From NCBI GenBank assembly GCA_016946835.1, contig JACVTC010000069.1:346001-406000 (forward strand): DNA of 60,000 nucleotides, read 5' to 3'. The DNA comes from Neocallimastix lanati (nom. inval.). Lineage: Eukaryota; Neocallimastigomycota; Neocallimastigomycetes; Neocallimastigales; Neocallimastigaceae. Positions 1 to 12,647 of this stretch are shown here, piece by piece. Numbering within the stretch: the first letter of the stretch is position 1; each line of letters begins with the position of its first letter. The translations under genes were made by a program, and so were the position numbers. The notes beneath the pieces are model-generated. The model was given only the letters and a program-made list of their open reading frames with translations. It made no database searches and had not been told where the DNA came from.

Positions 1-3000
1 AAAATAAAATAATTAAAAAAATATCTTATTCTATAAATATTATTTATTTTATTTTATTGCAAGATAGCAAGATATTCAATTTCGTTTATAATTTTTGTAA
101 AAATGTTTTTTTTTTTTTTTAAGAAATAGAAAAAAAAAAAAAAAGATAAAAGATTTTTTTAATTAAAATAAAAGGAAAGATAATTGTTTACTGAAGACCT
201 TTTTTGTAAAATAGAAATAAAAAAACGAATTATCATTATTATTATAAAACATATTATAAATAAGAATCAATATTCTAATTAATATTTTTTTATTTTATGA
301 ACGGTTTATTTGATTTAAAATTAGTTAAATTAACTATGTAATAATAATAATAACTTAAAGAAGAAATTAAAAAAAAATTATAATTATAATATAAATTATC
401 AATGAGAATTATCTAGTTACTTATAATAATACGAATTTGGAAAAAAAAAAAAAAAAAAGTAAAAAAACTTAGTACGTAGTGTAATATTTTAATTTTTATC
501 TATTTTAAAAAAATAATCATTAGAACTTTCAAAGATTATCATTCTTTTCAAATGCTCCTAAAATTCTTATAAATAAAAATATTAATTTAGCATTACTAAT
601 AATTCTCTAAACTTTATATTATTCTCAACTAAAAATAATACTATTATTATTATAATTATTATTATTTATATATTTGGCAAAATAATAAATAATATTTTGA
701 TAATATTCATAATTTTATCTATAACTAAAGATTTAATATTTTCCATTATTCTTTAATATATTAAAAAAAAAATTCTACAAAATATTAAATACAAAATTAA
801 AAAGTTTAATTATTTATTATTTTAAATTTTAGGTTTATTTTTTAAATTTTATTAATTATCTTTAAATATTAATATTGTAATAAATTATTCATTATTATTT
901 AATTTATATAATAAATATTTTTATAAATTTTTAAAAAAAAAAAAAAAAAAACATGGCCTATTTTCTTAATAATTTAAATTATTTATATATTTTAAAATTT
1001 TAAAAATTTTTATTTTTTTTGTAATATTAAATTAATTTAATTTTAATAATGACTTAGTTGTGTAACTTAGTGTTCATAGAAAAAGCAAAATATTCATAAT
1101 CAAGTTATTTTAAATATAAAATCTCCTATTTACAATTTAAATTTGTATCCTTTAAAATAATACTACATTATAATTTGTTACACGGACTTTAATTCAAAAA
1201 TTAAATTAATTTTAAATAGGGTTTTGTGTATTTTTCCATTTTAATTTTAAGAAAAGCATGATATTTATTTATACTAATAATAAACCAAAAATCTTTTAAA
1301 ATTAATTCACTTAATATTCCAAAATTTAAATTAAATAATTATTTATTACATATATTATAATATTATTAAATAATAAATTAAATTATATATTATTCAAAAA
1401 AAATTATTTTTTACTTTATTTATTACTTTATTTTTACTTATATAGGATTTTTTTTTATATTTTTTTTTTTAATATTTCATATATAATAAAACAATATATC
1501 TTCATTATAATATTGATATTAATTTTTAATATATGATTTTATTTATTATTTATTATTTATTTATTTATTATTTATTATTATTTATCATTTATTATTATTT
1601 ATTATTATTTATTATTTATTATTAGTTATTAGTTATTAGTTATTAGTTATTATTTATTATTTATTATTTATTATTCATTAATTATTAATTATGATTTGTT
1701 ATATATTTTTTATTTGATTCTATTAAATATTAATATTTCATTATTTTCATATATTTTATGATTTGGAATATTAATTATGTTTTTATTAATTTTATTTACA
1801 GTTTTTTTCCATATATGTTTTAATTATTTTATTATTAATATATTCTTTTTTTTTTTTCTATTTAATTTGTCTTTATTCTCCATTCTTAAATTAATTAATT
1901 AAATAATTAATTAAGTTTTTCTGTATATAATTTATTTATTTATTAAAATTATTACAAATATACATTAACCTTTTATATATATACTTAATAACGGTTTATT
2001 TAATATTGATGCTAAAATAAACATAATATTTTAATAGAATTTATTTTTTATTTGTTTATAATTTGTTAAAAACTGTCAAAATATAGACAAATTAAATTAT
2101 TAAATTAACTTAAATTTATACAATTATCTTTTTTTTTTAGAAACAAAAATATGAATATATAATAATTTTTGTTTTTTATTATTTTCCTTTTTAATTATTG
2201 GATAATATATGAATAAGCCTTTTCATTATTAGCTTTTTAGCCCAAAAATAAAAATGACTCAAATTCTATTTCTTGAAATTAATTAGATTAATTGGTTTTG
2301 TTATAAAATAGATTAGTTAAAAAAAATATATTATTAATATTTTTAAATTCTATTGATTATAATATTAATTAAAAAAAATATACATAATCTAAATACTTCA
2401 TAAATTCCATATAAGGACTTATTTTGATACAAAAAAAAATAAATGATAAAAATAAAAATAAAAATAAATAAATATAAATAAAAGAAAAGAAAAATAAAAA
2501 CAAAAAAAAAATAATAATACTAATAATACTAATAATAAAAATTATATAATCAAAATAAAAAATATATTTTATATTCATATTTATTATTTTATTATTATAT
2601 TATTAATATTATAAAAAACAACTGAGAAAATCTTACTAAAAATGAAAATGATAAATGCATTAATATATTTTTTTATAATCAAATGGATACATTTATATAA
2701 AAGTAAAATATGAAAATTATCATTATTAATAAATAACATATTAATTTTATTCATCTTAATATTAGTTACTGAAATAGATTACATTACATCATCTTTTAAG
2801 TTTTAATTGTTTAAATATTTATTTTCATAGTAATTTAAACGGCTTTTTATTACAAATTAGTAAAGTTAATAGTAATAAAATATTAATTTCATTAATTTCT
2901 AATTTTAATAATAATATGTAGTTCATTAATTAATATTATATATTTTCTTTTGTAATTTACTAAATACTTTCAATATCTTAGTCTTTTTTCTTTTTTTTTT

Positions 3001-3110
3001 ACTATAATATATATGAATCAAGATAATAATTAAAATGTAAATACATAAAACTTATATATTTTTTAAAAATTTTCAAAATAAAGAAATAAAGTAATAATAA
3101 TAATAAATAA

Positions 3111-3142
<32 letters not shown>

Positions 3143-3902
3143 AAACAATAAAAACAAATACATAAATAAATAAAAAATGGCCTTATCTCAATTTATATAA
3201 TATATTATAAAATACATTATAATATATGAAATTAATATTACATTACGGTAATTTAACCCCAAAATGTAAAATTTATTTATATTAAAAAAAAAACTATTCA
3301 GAGTTTACTAAATTTATGTATTCTATTACATTTATTGTATTTCCTTTTAGATGGTACAAAATACAAAATATCTTAATAGATCGGAAAAGGTTTAAAAGTT
3401 TGAAAATGGCAAATTATTTTCACATAGATTTTTAACCCCAATTATAATTAACAGCCACACTAATATTCACTATAATTTTCACTTCAAACTATCTCTCTTA
3501 ACAGTTTATATCTTGTCCTTGATACAACACTTCATTTAATGAGTAGTATCAGAATTTTCCTTGTAGATTTTTAAAGATAATATTATTCATCGTATTTATT
3601 ACTGAATTTGATTTTGTATTTTATATTTATACAAAAAAAATATAGAATATATTTACAAAAGTGTATAATATTCTTTGAAATTGAAAAATCATATCAATAA
3701 AAATAATGCAATATTTATAGAAATATGAGAATTCAATTAAAAAGGAATACACTTTATTATTACATGTTGAATTTTCATCATTTTTATCATATATCATTAA
3801 TACATTATATCATTTTATTATTATTATTTACTATTATAATATTATCATAATTATTATTATTACATGATATTATTTTATTATTATTATTGTTGTTGTTATT
3901 AC

Positions 3903-3939
<37 letters not shown>

Positions 3940-4485
3940 ACTAGAATTAAGCATTATTTAACAGTTATTATTTAATATAGGTCATTGTTAGTATTTAATA
4001 TAATTTATCATTAATAATTATTACTCTTATTATAAAGAAATTCCAATTTTAGTAGTTTATTATTAAAAAAAAAATGTGGATAGATATAATTTTTATGATA
4101 TATATATATAATTTTATTTAAATAAATAACAAATAAATAAAATTATCCCAGTTTCCATTGGTAATAAATAAAAATTTATTTACATTAAATTATCATATAT
4201 AATTTAAAAATGCTTTTTAGTCTGTAATATTGTAATATATATATATATTATAAGTTATTATTATAATTTTGTTTGAATATTACAAATTCAAAAAACAATT
4301 AAATAAAATATTATAAAAATTAAAAGAAAATAATAATGTATTATTAATAATATAATAAAATATGAATATTATCTTCATTATCATAATTATTAATAATAAA
4401 ACATTACAATATTTGTTGTTATTTAATATTAATAATAATTAGTATTTTATCTTATGTTGTCATCATTAATAATAGTGACTGACAA

Positions 4486-4516
<31 letters not shown>

Positions 4517-6582
4517 TTAATTTTATTATATTTTGTTAAGAGTCAGGTTTTATAATTATTTCAAATTTATTAATATATTTTATGATAAAGAATTACTGAC
4601 ACTTATTTATTCTAAATTAAATACTTTTATATTAATATATTGTTGCTTATACATTAATTATATTACAATATGTGAAGGTTATTTTTCATATATTTCACCT
4701 TAAACCCAATTATTCCATAGAGAATAAATTGGGAACCTAGTGAATAAATGTATATTAAATTATCCTATTTTATAATATTAACTTGATATTATTAAGCTGT
4801 TAGTTACTTCTATTATAAATTAACTTTTAATTTTGCATGAATAAAATAATTCTTACAAAATATTTATTCTTTAATTCGATTTAAATATTATTAAATTATA
4901 TTAAAATAATTTAATATTAAAATTATTTAATAAAAATAATTTCTTAAATATATTTGTAATATTTGTAGTCTTATTGTTTCCTCCTAGAACTAAGTATTTA
5001 ATATTATTTCACCATTAATATTGGATGTGTCTAAGACATCTCTTACAAAATATGGTTTACTAATATCATTTATATGATGGAAACCTTTCTCTTAAAGGAT
5101 GATATTATATCATCTCAATCTATTTGAATACCTCTAATATTTTTACTTTTATATTATTTTCAATTATAATCCGCTTTGAAAATTAAAACTAATTTTTATA
5201 TATTTTAACTTTGTAAATTGTTAATTATATATCTAAGTACATGATAAATAATAATCTTGGGGTATTAAAATTGATTATATTTATTACTAATTACGTTATT
5301 CTAGCCATTTAACCTTATTAGTAAATAATGTATATTGCTTCATAATTTATTACGATTCAGTATTTCAGTTAATTTCTTGAAGGTTAATTTTTGCTAACTT
5401 TCACTCTATTTAAGTTATTTTTATTCATTTCCAAAAATAAATATGGTTTTTAAATAATTAGCACAAAGAATCAGTTAAGTAACCCCTTCCTTTATTATTT
5501 TATGTTGCATATTCCTCTCCAAAATCCAAATTTCTAAAAAGATTTTATATATTTGAATTTTCTCATTAATAAAATATTAATGATAGAAGTTTAATAATTA
5601 TAACTTCTTAAATATCTTGTAATCAATAAGTACAATTTATAAATTAATAAAAGTCATCTATTTATATATAACTCATGGTTATATTTATTATTTTATTATA
5701 CCTTTTATCATGAAGGTTTGTGTTATAATTATTTTAAATTAGTTATTATTATATCCCATTTCACGTTTGGTTTAGTAAAGCTATTATTGTTAGAATGCTT
5801 CCATTACATGCTAGACGTTACAATTCTATTATATCTCCCTTAAATATTTTGAATATTGTTTTTTAAATTATTTTGTACGGGACCTATAACATAAAAAATA
5901 AAAAATAAAAAAGGAGTAAAAGATAATAATAAATAAAAATAAATATAAAAAATTTATAAAATTCATAGATTTCTTTAATTAAAATAATTATTTCATTCTT
6001 AGAATCATCATAACCAATTTATCCTAAGTTAGCAAATATATATATATATATATATATATTTTTTTTATCGAAGAATATTTCTTCATTTTAAAATTTTAAT
6101 GAATTTATATCAACACTTTTATTTCAAAAAATATATATATTCATAGTATCTTTATATCTTAATATATTATATATATTATATAAAGTTTTTTTTTTTTTTG
6201 AATATGTAAATTCTTTAAAAAAAAATGGTGTTATAATCCTAAATGTCAAAGACTTCATTTGATTTTATAAAGATTAGGTCGGAATATTTTTTATAATTAT
6301 TAAGATCATATTTTATTTAATAATTTAATTATATGATCCATTAAGTCTTAACATATTTTAAAAAGAATGAATAATTAATAATTTCTAATGATAAAAAAAA
6401 ATTTAATAAATATTGATAAATTTCTCTCTTAACACACTAGTTAAAAAGAAAATTTTATACAAACGAGACCACTTTATTATTTATTAAAGTATTTGTAAAG
6501 TGGCCTTTATTATTTATATTTACCCTTTAAATATAAATAATAGTTTTTAATATATTTAATGTAAACTACAAATAAAATTTTA
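1..6582. other. AT-rich gene desert
   Basis: No convincing gene is visible on either strand. The sequence is dominated by A/T runs, ATT/AAT microsatellite (for example about 3882-3940) and a TTATT-type minisatellite at about 1540-1690. The part from about 4900 to 5880 is more complex and slightly richer in GC and may be very old repeat DNA. A stretch at about 4535-4700 resembles one at about 9640-9725. The short ORF at 2369-2578 (-) is low-complexity Ile/Phe and was not accepted. Confidence 0.7.
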
Positions 6583-7244
6583 ATGCATCATTACTTAAAT
6601 AAAAAACCTCTTTCCAACTCAGAATTAAAGAATATCATCACTCTAGAAAATAAAAAACTCAACGATCTATTCCCTACAAATAATTTGTATAATCGTGAAA
6701 GTCGTGGGGATTTTGAATCCAATAAAAATCAATTAATAACTAAATACAATTATTTATCATTTGATATAGGAATGGTATATAGTATAACCTTGGCCCAATT
6801 TTTAGTGGAGAAAGGACTAAATATAAATAACTTTAAATATAAAAGAATTACTACATTCTGGCGTTCTAGACATACCGAAATTATATTGAAAAGCCTTTAA
6901 CTATGTATTTTATAAGAGGAAATAAAGACTTGGTCAAATATTTAATCGACCATGGTGCCAATGTTAATAGTGATTACGAGTGCTCTGAATTAGTTAATTA
7001 TACATATGATTATGCATATAAAAAAACAACATATTATAAAACTCTTTTAAGCATGGAATGTGAAGAAGGCGATAAATCTCTAGTCAAGTATTTAATTGAC
7101 CATGGCGTTGATGTGAATATTCAGTGTTATAAAAAAGAAAAAAGTTATTTTGCTGGTAGTTTTAATAAATATTATACACCTTTAATGATTGCCCATGAAA
7201 AAGGTATTGAATCCATAGTCAAGTATTTAATTGACCATGACTAA
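6583..7244 (+). pseudogene. Frameshifted ankyrin-repeat gene fragment
   Basis: Two overlapping-phase reading frames (6583-6900 and 6903-7244) together look like one ankyrin-repeat protein. The second frame has three copies of the motif LVKYLIDHG, two of them followed by A/V-N/D-V-N, which is the usual end of an ankyrin helix pair. The first frame carries a weaker unit ending in LVEKGLNINN. The ankyrin frame is open upstream only to a TAG at 6867-6869, so a frameshift lies near 6870-6900. The last unit stops right after its LIDHD, in mid-repeat. No intron that restores the frame was seen. Ankyrin repeats mediate protein binding, and no catalytic domain is present. A true short gene using the second frame alone is possible but less likely. 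Confidence 0.6.
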
Positions 7245-7560
7245 AGAAAAAAAAATGATTATTTTATTAAATTATTATTTACAAAAAAAAAAAAAAAAAG
7301 GAAAAAAAAAAAAACTCTACTATATAGAAATATATTAAATATTAATATTCAACTTAATAAAATGAAATAATTTAAAAATTAATAATTATTTTATTAATAT
7401 AGTTTATTAATTACAATAAATGAAGATTTATTAATATATAAATGAGATATGATTGATTATTTTAAAAGTTATAAAGATATTATTAATATTGATCATGAAT
7501 ATAATAGCTCTTAAAATTAAAAGAATACATTTTATATAATCGTCAAAATTTTGAAATTAA

Positions 7561-7591
<31 letters not shown>

Positions 7592-8323
7592 TTTGAAGAA
7601 AATTTTTTTCTAATATCTTTTTCTTCTCTTTATTTCTTTTGCTTTTTATTTTCTCTTCTTTTCTATCCCTATAAATAAAGGAAATTTTATTATTAATATC
7701 AATATAACAATATCAAAGAAATCATTAATATGTTTACTTATGATATTTTAAAAAATATTTTAATAATAATTATTAAATGTAACTTACAAAAAATAAAAGA
7801 AGAATTATTAAATTCATCTTTTATGTTCTTTGTAAAGTTTTTGTATGTATGTGTATTTCACAATAATTATATATTAATGATTCAATACTTATTCCTATTA
7901 AATAAATATTATTATAAACCCTTCAAAAGAAAATTATTAAATATAATATATTTTAAATATAAAGTGCTTTTTAAACATTATTTTATTTATTATAAATTAT
8001 ATATTCTATACTTAATTAATTATTATTGAATTATTGATATATAATTCGACATATCAACCTAGTAACGTTAAAACTCCAAAAATTTCTATCTATATTATGA
8101 CTTATATAAATAAAATATCTTTTATGTTAATTTTATTAACATCTTATTCAAAAACAATTTAATCAATTTAAAATTTTATGATACTAAAAGACCAAAGTAT
8201 ATATTTTCATTTGATTAAGTCTTAATGTCTTTTACTGTCGTAAATTTTTTTTACATAATGTTTAATTATTATTAATTTTTTTCTTTTCTTTCTTTTTTAT
8301 AATTTATATATGTATTATTGAAC

Positions 8324-8375
<52 letters not shown>

Positions 8376-8831
8376 TAATAATAATAATAATAGTAATAAT
8401 AGTAACATATAATAATAATATAAAATAATAATTATAAAAATAAAATTAATATTATTACTATAACTATTATCACTGTCAACACTATTGTATTACTATTATT
8501 GCTATAGCTATTTATTACTATATTACTATTATGGTTATTATTATAATAATTATTATTTTTATTTATATGGGCATTTTTAATATTTATTATTACCATTGAT
8601 ATTAATATTATAATAAAAATTGTTATTTACTATAAATATTATTGTTATTATTATTAAATGAAATAGTTATTTATTATTTCTACTTTTATTATTACTATCA
8701 TTATTAATTGCTATTACTATTATCAGTTTTTTTCTATCAAATTTAATGATTATAATGATCTTAATAGTTTCTTTTACATATGTCTAGTACTACATATCTA
8801 TATTTTATTATTTATATTGTGTTGATATTGG

Positions 8832-8867
<36 letters not shown>

Positions 8868-8949
8868 ATACAAAATACAAAATAATGAAATTTGTTTAAA
8901 TTGAATAAATATTATCATAATATTAGCACAGCATAGCACATCTAAACTG
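7245..8949. other. AT-rich spacer with microsatellites
   Basis: Mostly A/T runs, an (AAT)n tract at about 8323-8375 and a long poly(A) at about 8831-8861. An ORF at 7730-8029 (+) encodes 99 residues rich in I, Y, L, F and K. Its composition is what AT-rich DNA gives by chance and it matches nothing I recognise. It could be the worn N-terminal part of another ankyrin-type gene, but I do not annotate it as a gene. Confidence 0.6.
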
Positions 8950-9065
8950 ATATCTGATCCCTCATCACTCACCCGTGGTGTCACCACCGTGTGCCGTACG
9001 CCATGCCAAGATGCTGTTCTCTCCCTCCCCTACGTATCTAGGTTTCATTCACCTATAGTCTCCTC
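8950..9065. other. GC-rich island of unknown origin
   Basis: About 110 bp with many CCC, CTCC and CGT words, in contrast to flanking DNA that is nearly all A/T. It contains a near-palindrome at 8975-8987 (GTGGTGTCACCAC). No long ORF, tRNA cloverleaf or rRNA signature was recognised. It may be a fragment of a transferred or repeat sequence, or a small RNA. Confidence 0.5.
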
Positions 9066-9739
9066 CATTATCATAATTAATATATATATATATATAGGAA
9101 TTGGATATGTATAAATTCTGGTTAAAATAACTATATAATAAATAATATGCTTTGTGGTTTAATAAAAACCATTGTTTAATAGATGACTGCTTAAATCTTT
9201 GTAAGTAATATATATTATTAAATTGTATTTTGTGTTTTCATGGAGTGAAAATAGTTTATCAAAGTGTAGATTCATTGATATATAATTATAGTCCATTATT
9301 AATAGTCTAGAGTTTTATATGTAAAAACATTAAATTCTAATTTCAATTATGAGTCTCTCAAGGAGTATAAATTATATAATTTATTCTTATATAATATTAT
9401 GTTTATGCATGTTTTTCTCATTAAATTAATATTTTTTGTATTTTTGGAGTTTTATTTTATTTGAGATAATTTTCTTTTACCAACTATTTTATATTGCAAT
9501 CTTGATCATTTCTTTCAGTTTTAAGAGTCTTCTTTAAATTAACATAATGAGCAACTTTTATCATAATTTAATATTCCAATTTATTTTTCTTTAACATAAT
9601 GTTGTGGCCAGCGAACGATTCTTTTGCAATAAATCTTCTTAAGAGTCAAGAATTCAGAGTTTATAATTATTTCAATATGTTTTAATACATTTGAAGCTTA
9701 TTCTTCATATATTTTACATGTTCTAACATATTTTTTGCT

Positions 9740-10270
9740 CCTGGTTCGATCCTGCCCTATGACTATTTTCCAGATTTTCATCACAAGAGGTTTTTAAGGA
9801 ATATGGTAGTTAGGGTTACAGGTAAGTATTTCCCCTTACGTATAGTATTATTCTAAATGTCCTAAGTAATATAGACAAGATTGCTGTCCTAATTGTGGGC
9901 CTGAGAAGGTTGCGCAAGTACTGTCATTTAATATATTTACAAGAGTATTAACATATGGGTACATGGTTTCTTGTGCCCATGTAGAAATATTCTACTTGGT
10001 GATGTAGATACTCTACTAAATTGCAATCTTTCGTATCTCTATGGGTTGGTTATACTAGCCTCTCTTCGAAGGGAAGTTAGGATCTACAGAAACACATCCG
10101 AGAAAAAGCGTTCTTGAAAATACTCAGCAATAATATGCATATTAGAGCGCTAATGCTGAATACTCGGTAAGATCGTTCAGTAGGAACAATTCTGCCTATA
10201 GGGAAATTTGTGACTACTTTAATATTCACATTACAGCAGCTGAAACCAAGAGTCGAAAATAAAAAAAAAA
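9740..10270 (+). mobile_element. Poly(A)-ended retroposon, copy A
   Basis: About 530 bp of complex, moderate-GC sequence ending in a short poly(A) at 10259-10270. It aligns along its length with the reverse complement of 38405-39231. Shared blocks include the run TCACAAGAGGTTTTTA near 9780, GAAGGGAAGTTA near 10070, AGAAACA..GAGAAAAAG near 10090 and TCTGCCTATA near 10190, in the same order and followed by A-runs. It has no coding capacity that I can see. A 3' poly(A), no terminal repeats and a second copy with a target duplication fit a SINE or another LINE-mobilised non-coding retroposon. Near the 5' end lies GGTTCGATCC, which resembles an RNA polymerase III B box. No clear target duplication was found for this copy. 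Confidence 0.65.
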
Positions 10271-10843
10271 TATCATATTAATTTTATAATTATTAATTAC
10301 ATATATCAATATAAATAATTATAATAATAATAATAATAACCATTATAATCATTATATTATAATTATTATAATTATTATATTATTATTGTTTTTATTGTTA
10401 TATATTGTTTTAAATATTTAATATTCTTTATACTATTTTTATTTTTATTTCGTAATAAAATAATTGACCCTTTTTATTTTTTTTTATTTTTTTTTTTTTT
10501 TTCTCTTTTTTCTATTTTTAATAAAGTTTTACCACATTTATATTATGTAAAAATTAATAATATTATTAGTTTATTATAATTAATAATATATTTTATAATT
10601 GTTATTAATATTAATAATAATTATATGATATCATTGTTTAGTGACTATTACTGTATAATTATTCATAATATCTTAATATTATATTTATATTAATATTAAC
10701 ATAATTATTTATTTGTTCATAATTTATATTATTATTTGCATTTATTTTCTTAAATTTTACTCATTAAAATATTTTTTATTAATATATGAATTAATAATTG
10801 ATATTACAACAGAATATTTATTAATTTTTTTACAACCTATAAA

Positions 10844-10874
<31 letters not shown>

Positions 10875-11085
10875 TTGATAAATATTGATAATTATAATGA
10901 CAATAATAATATTAATATTAATATTAATAATAATAATAATATTGATAAATATTGATAATAATAATGACAATAATAATAATAATAATAATAATTTTATTTT
11001 CATATTCATACGCTTTGTAATTTTCTCTATATATATTTCATTTCTAATATTTAATTCATTTTATAATTTTTATTATTTTTAAAAC
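10271..11085. other. AT-rich microsatellite spacer
   Basis: ATA/ATT repeats, poly(T) near 10475-10502, and a tandem block at 10840-10995 built of AAT units with repeated ATTGATAAATATTGATAAT words. The two overlapping Ile/Asn/Phe ORFs here are translations of this microsatellite. Confidence 0.7.
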
Positions 11086-11620
11086 CAATTAATGGTATTC
11101 GTGGTAAATGTCTTCAGTTCATTACTAATCTATACCATACTTCGAAAGCTCATACAAAATTTGATGATAAACTTTCAAAAGAATTTCCAATACATCGTAG
11201 TGTTCGCCAAGGGTATCCCTTATCACCTGTTTTATTTAATATATTTATCAATAACATATTTGATAAATGTAATAGATATGGTGTGATTACTAAAAGAATA
11301 AAGTGTTGTAGTAACCTATTTGTTGACGATATTGTTTTGTTGGCCCTTACGAAATCCTCTCTTAAAAACCTTTTAAATGTAATATACGAAATATTAATGA
11401 TCAGCTCAAGGGAAAAAAGATGTTTAATTAATATTATCTTTCATTCATCTTTGAGAGAGTCTTCTTTTCCAATTTTATATTTTATGGGACTTGCTGAATT
11501 CCTTTATATTGTTATGTTTATTTTGATTAGTGGTTTTTACATAATGATTAATTTATATACCATTAGACCTACATTTATAAAGTACGTCGAAATAGGAACG
11601 ATAAAGTAGTAGAGATCATT
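11086..11620 (+). mobile_element. Decayed LINE reverse-transcriptase fragment
   Basis: The frame beginning at 11086 reads through PINGIRGK, FPIHRSVRQGYPLSP, LFNIFINNIFD and then LFVDDIVLLA. These are the consecutive blocks of a non-LTR (LINE) reverse transcriptase: the RQG-PLSP block, the hydrophobic FNIFI block and the catalytic F/YxDD block. Here the residue before DD is V rather than the usual A. After about 11400 the homology moves to other frames. Around 11480-11540 it resembles the region with an 'IP..CYVYLG' motif but carries frameshifts and a stop. The piece at 11540-11585 matches 59900-59945 (reverse complement), so it is the same LINE family as the element at the window end. Neither the 5' nor the 3' end is present. 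It is not functional. Confidence 0.85.
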
Positions 11621-12598
11621 TCTTCCTGGAAAATTATAACATAGTTTTTTAATATTAATGAAAAAATTTCATGAATTTAATATTATTAAATAAAATTTAT
11701 TCCTAATCTAAAAAAAATAAAAATTAGAATAATCTTTTATTTTTAATTTTTGGACTTTTACATTAACCTTATAGTAATTTTAATATTAATTTTTAATTTT
11801 TTCTTTTTTCTTTTTAATTTCATGTTAAAAACTTACCATATATATAAAAAAAAAACTCATATAATCATCATTTACTTTTAATATGATAATAATTTATTAT
11901 TTTATATTATTTATATTAAAAATAAAAGTATTCAAAAAAAAAATTAATTAAACATGTTTATAATATTAAGCGAATTTTCAAATTAGTATAATAATTCTTT
12001 ATAATCCTTTTTATTTCAATCATTTCATACATTTAAATATAAATAAATAAATTTTTTAATAATTTTTTTTTTTTATAAATCTTAAAATAAAATTAAATTA
12101 ATATAATTTATACTAATTCTAGGTAAATGAAAATTTACAAGTTATTAATGTAATTTTATATTAAAAATATATATATATATTTATATATATTAAATTATAT
12201 TTTTTTTTAAATCAAAAAATTGTTCATTTAGATAATTATGTGCTTTATCCAACTAACTAAAAGTAGAGAAAAGATTTTTTTTATTTAATGCTGGTAGGAA
12301 AACAATTTTAGAAAACTCAATATTAAATTAAAGAATAAACTTTAATGTAATTTAGGAAATTGTGATGTGATTGATTTTATAATTAAAAATTCTATATTTA
12401 ATTGTCAACATTTTTCAAGTAATCTACAAAAATTAAATAGATGATTTGTGGATATGAACTGAATTACATGAAATTGTAGTTAAGGCAATTATTACCATAA
12501 AAAATTTTTGTCATATTTAAAATACATGAAACAACAAAAAATTTATAAAATCTAAAACTATTTAAGTCAAAGTATGAGATAAAATGATTATTATGAAC

Positions 12599-12647
<49 letters not shown>

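Noticed and set aside
7730-8029. 99-residue ORF considered as a small gene
   Set aside because: Composition matches chance translation of A/T DNA, and there are no motifs or splice partners.
9745-9754. GGTTCGATCC considered as the T arm of a tRNA gene
   Set aside because: No acceptor, D or anticodon stems can be folded around it; it is at most a B-box-like word in a repeat.
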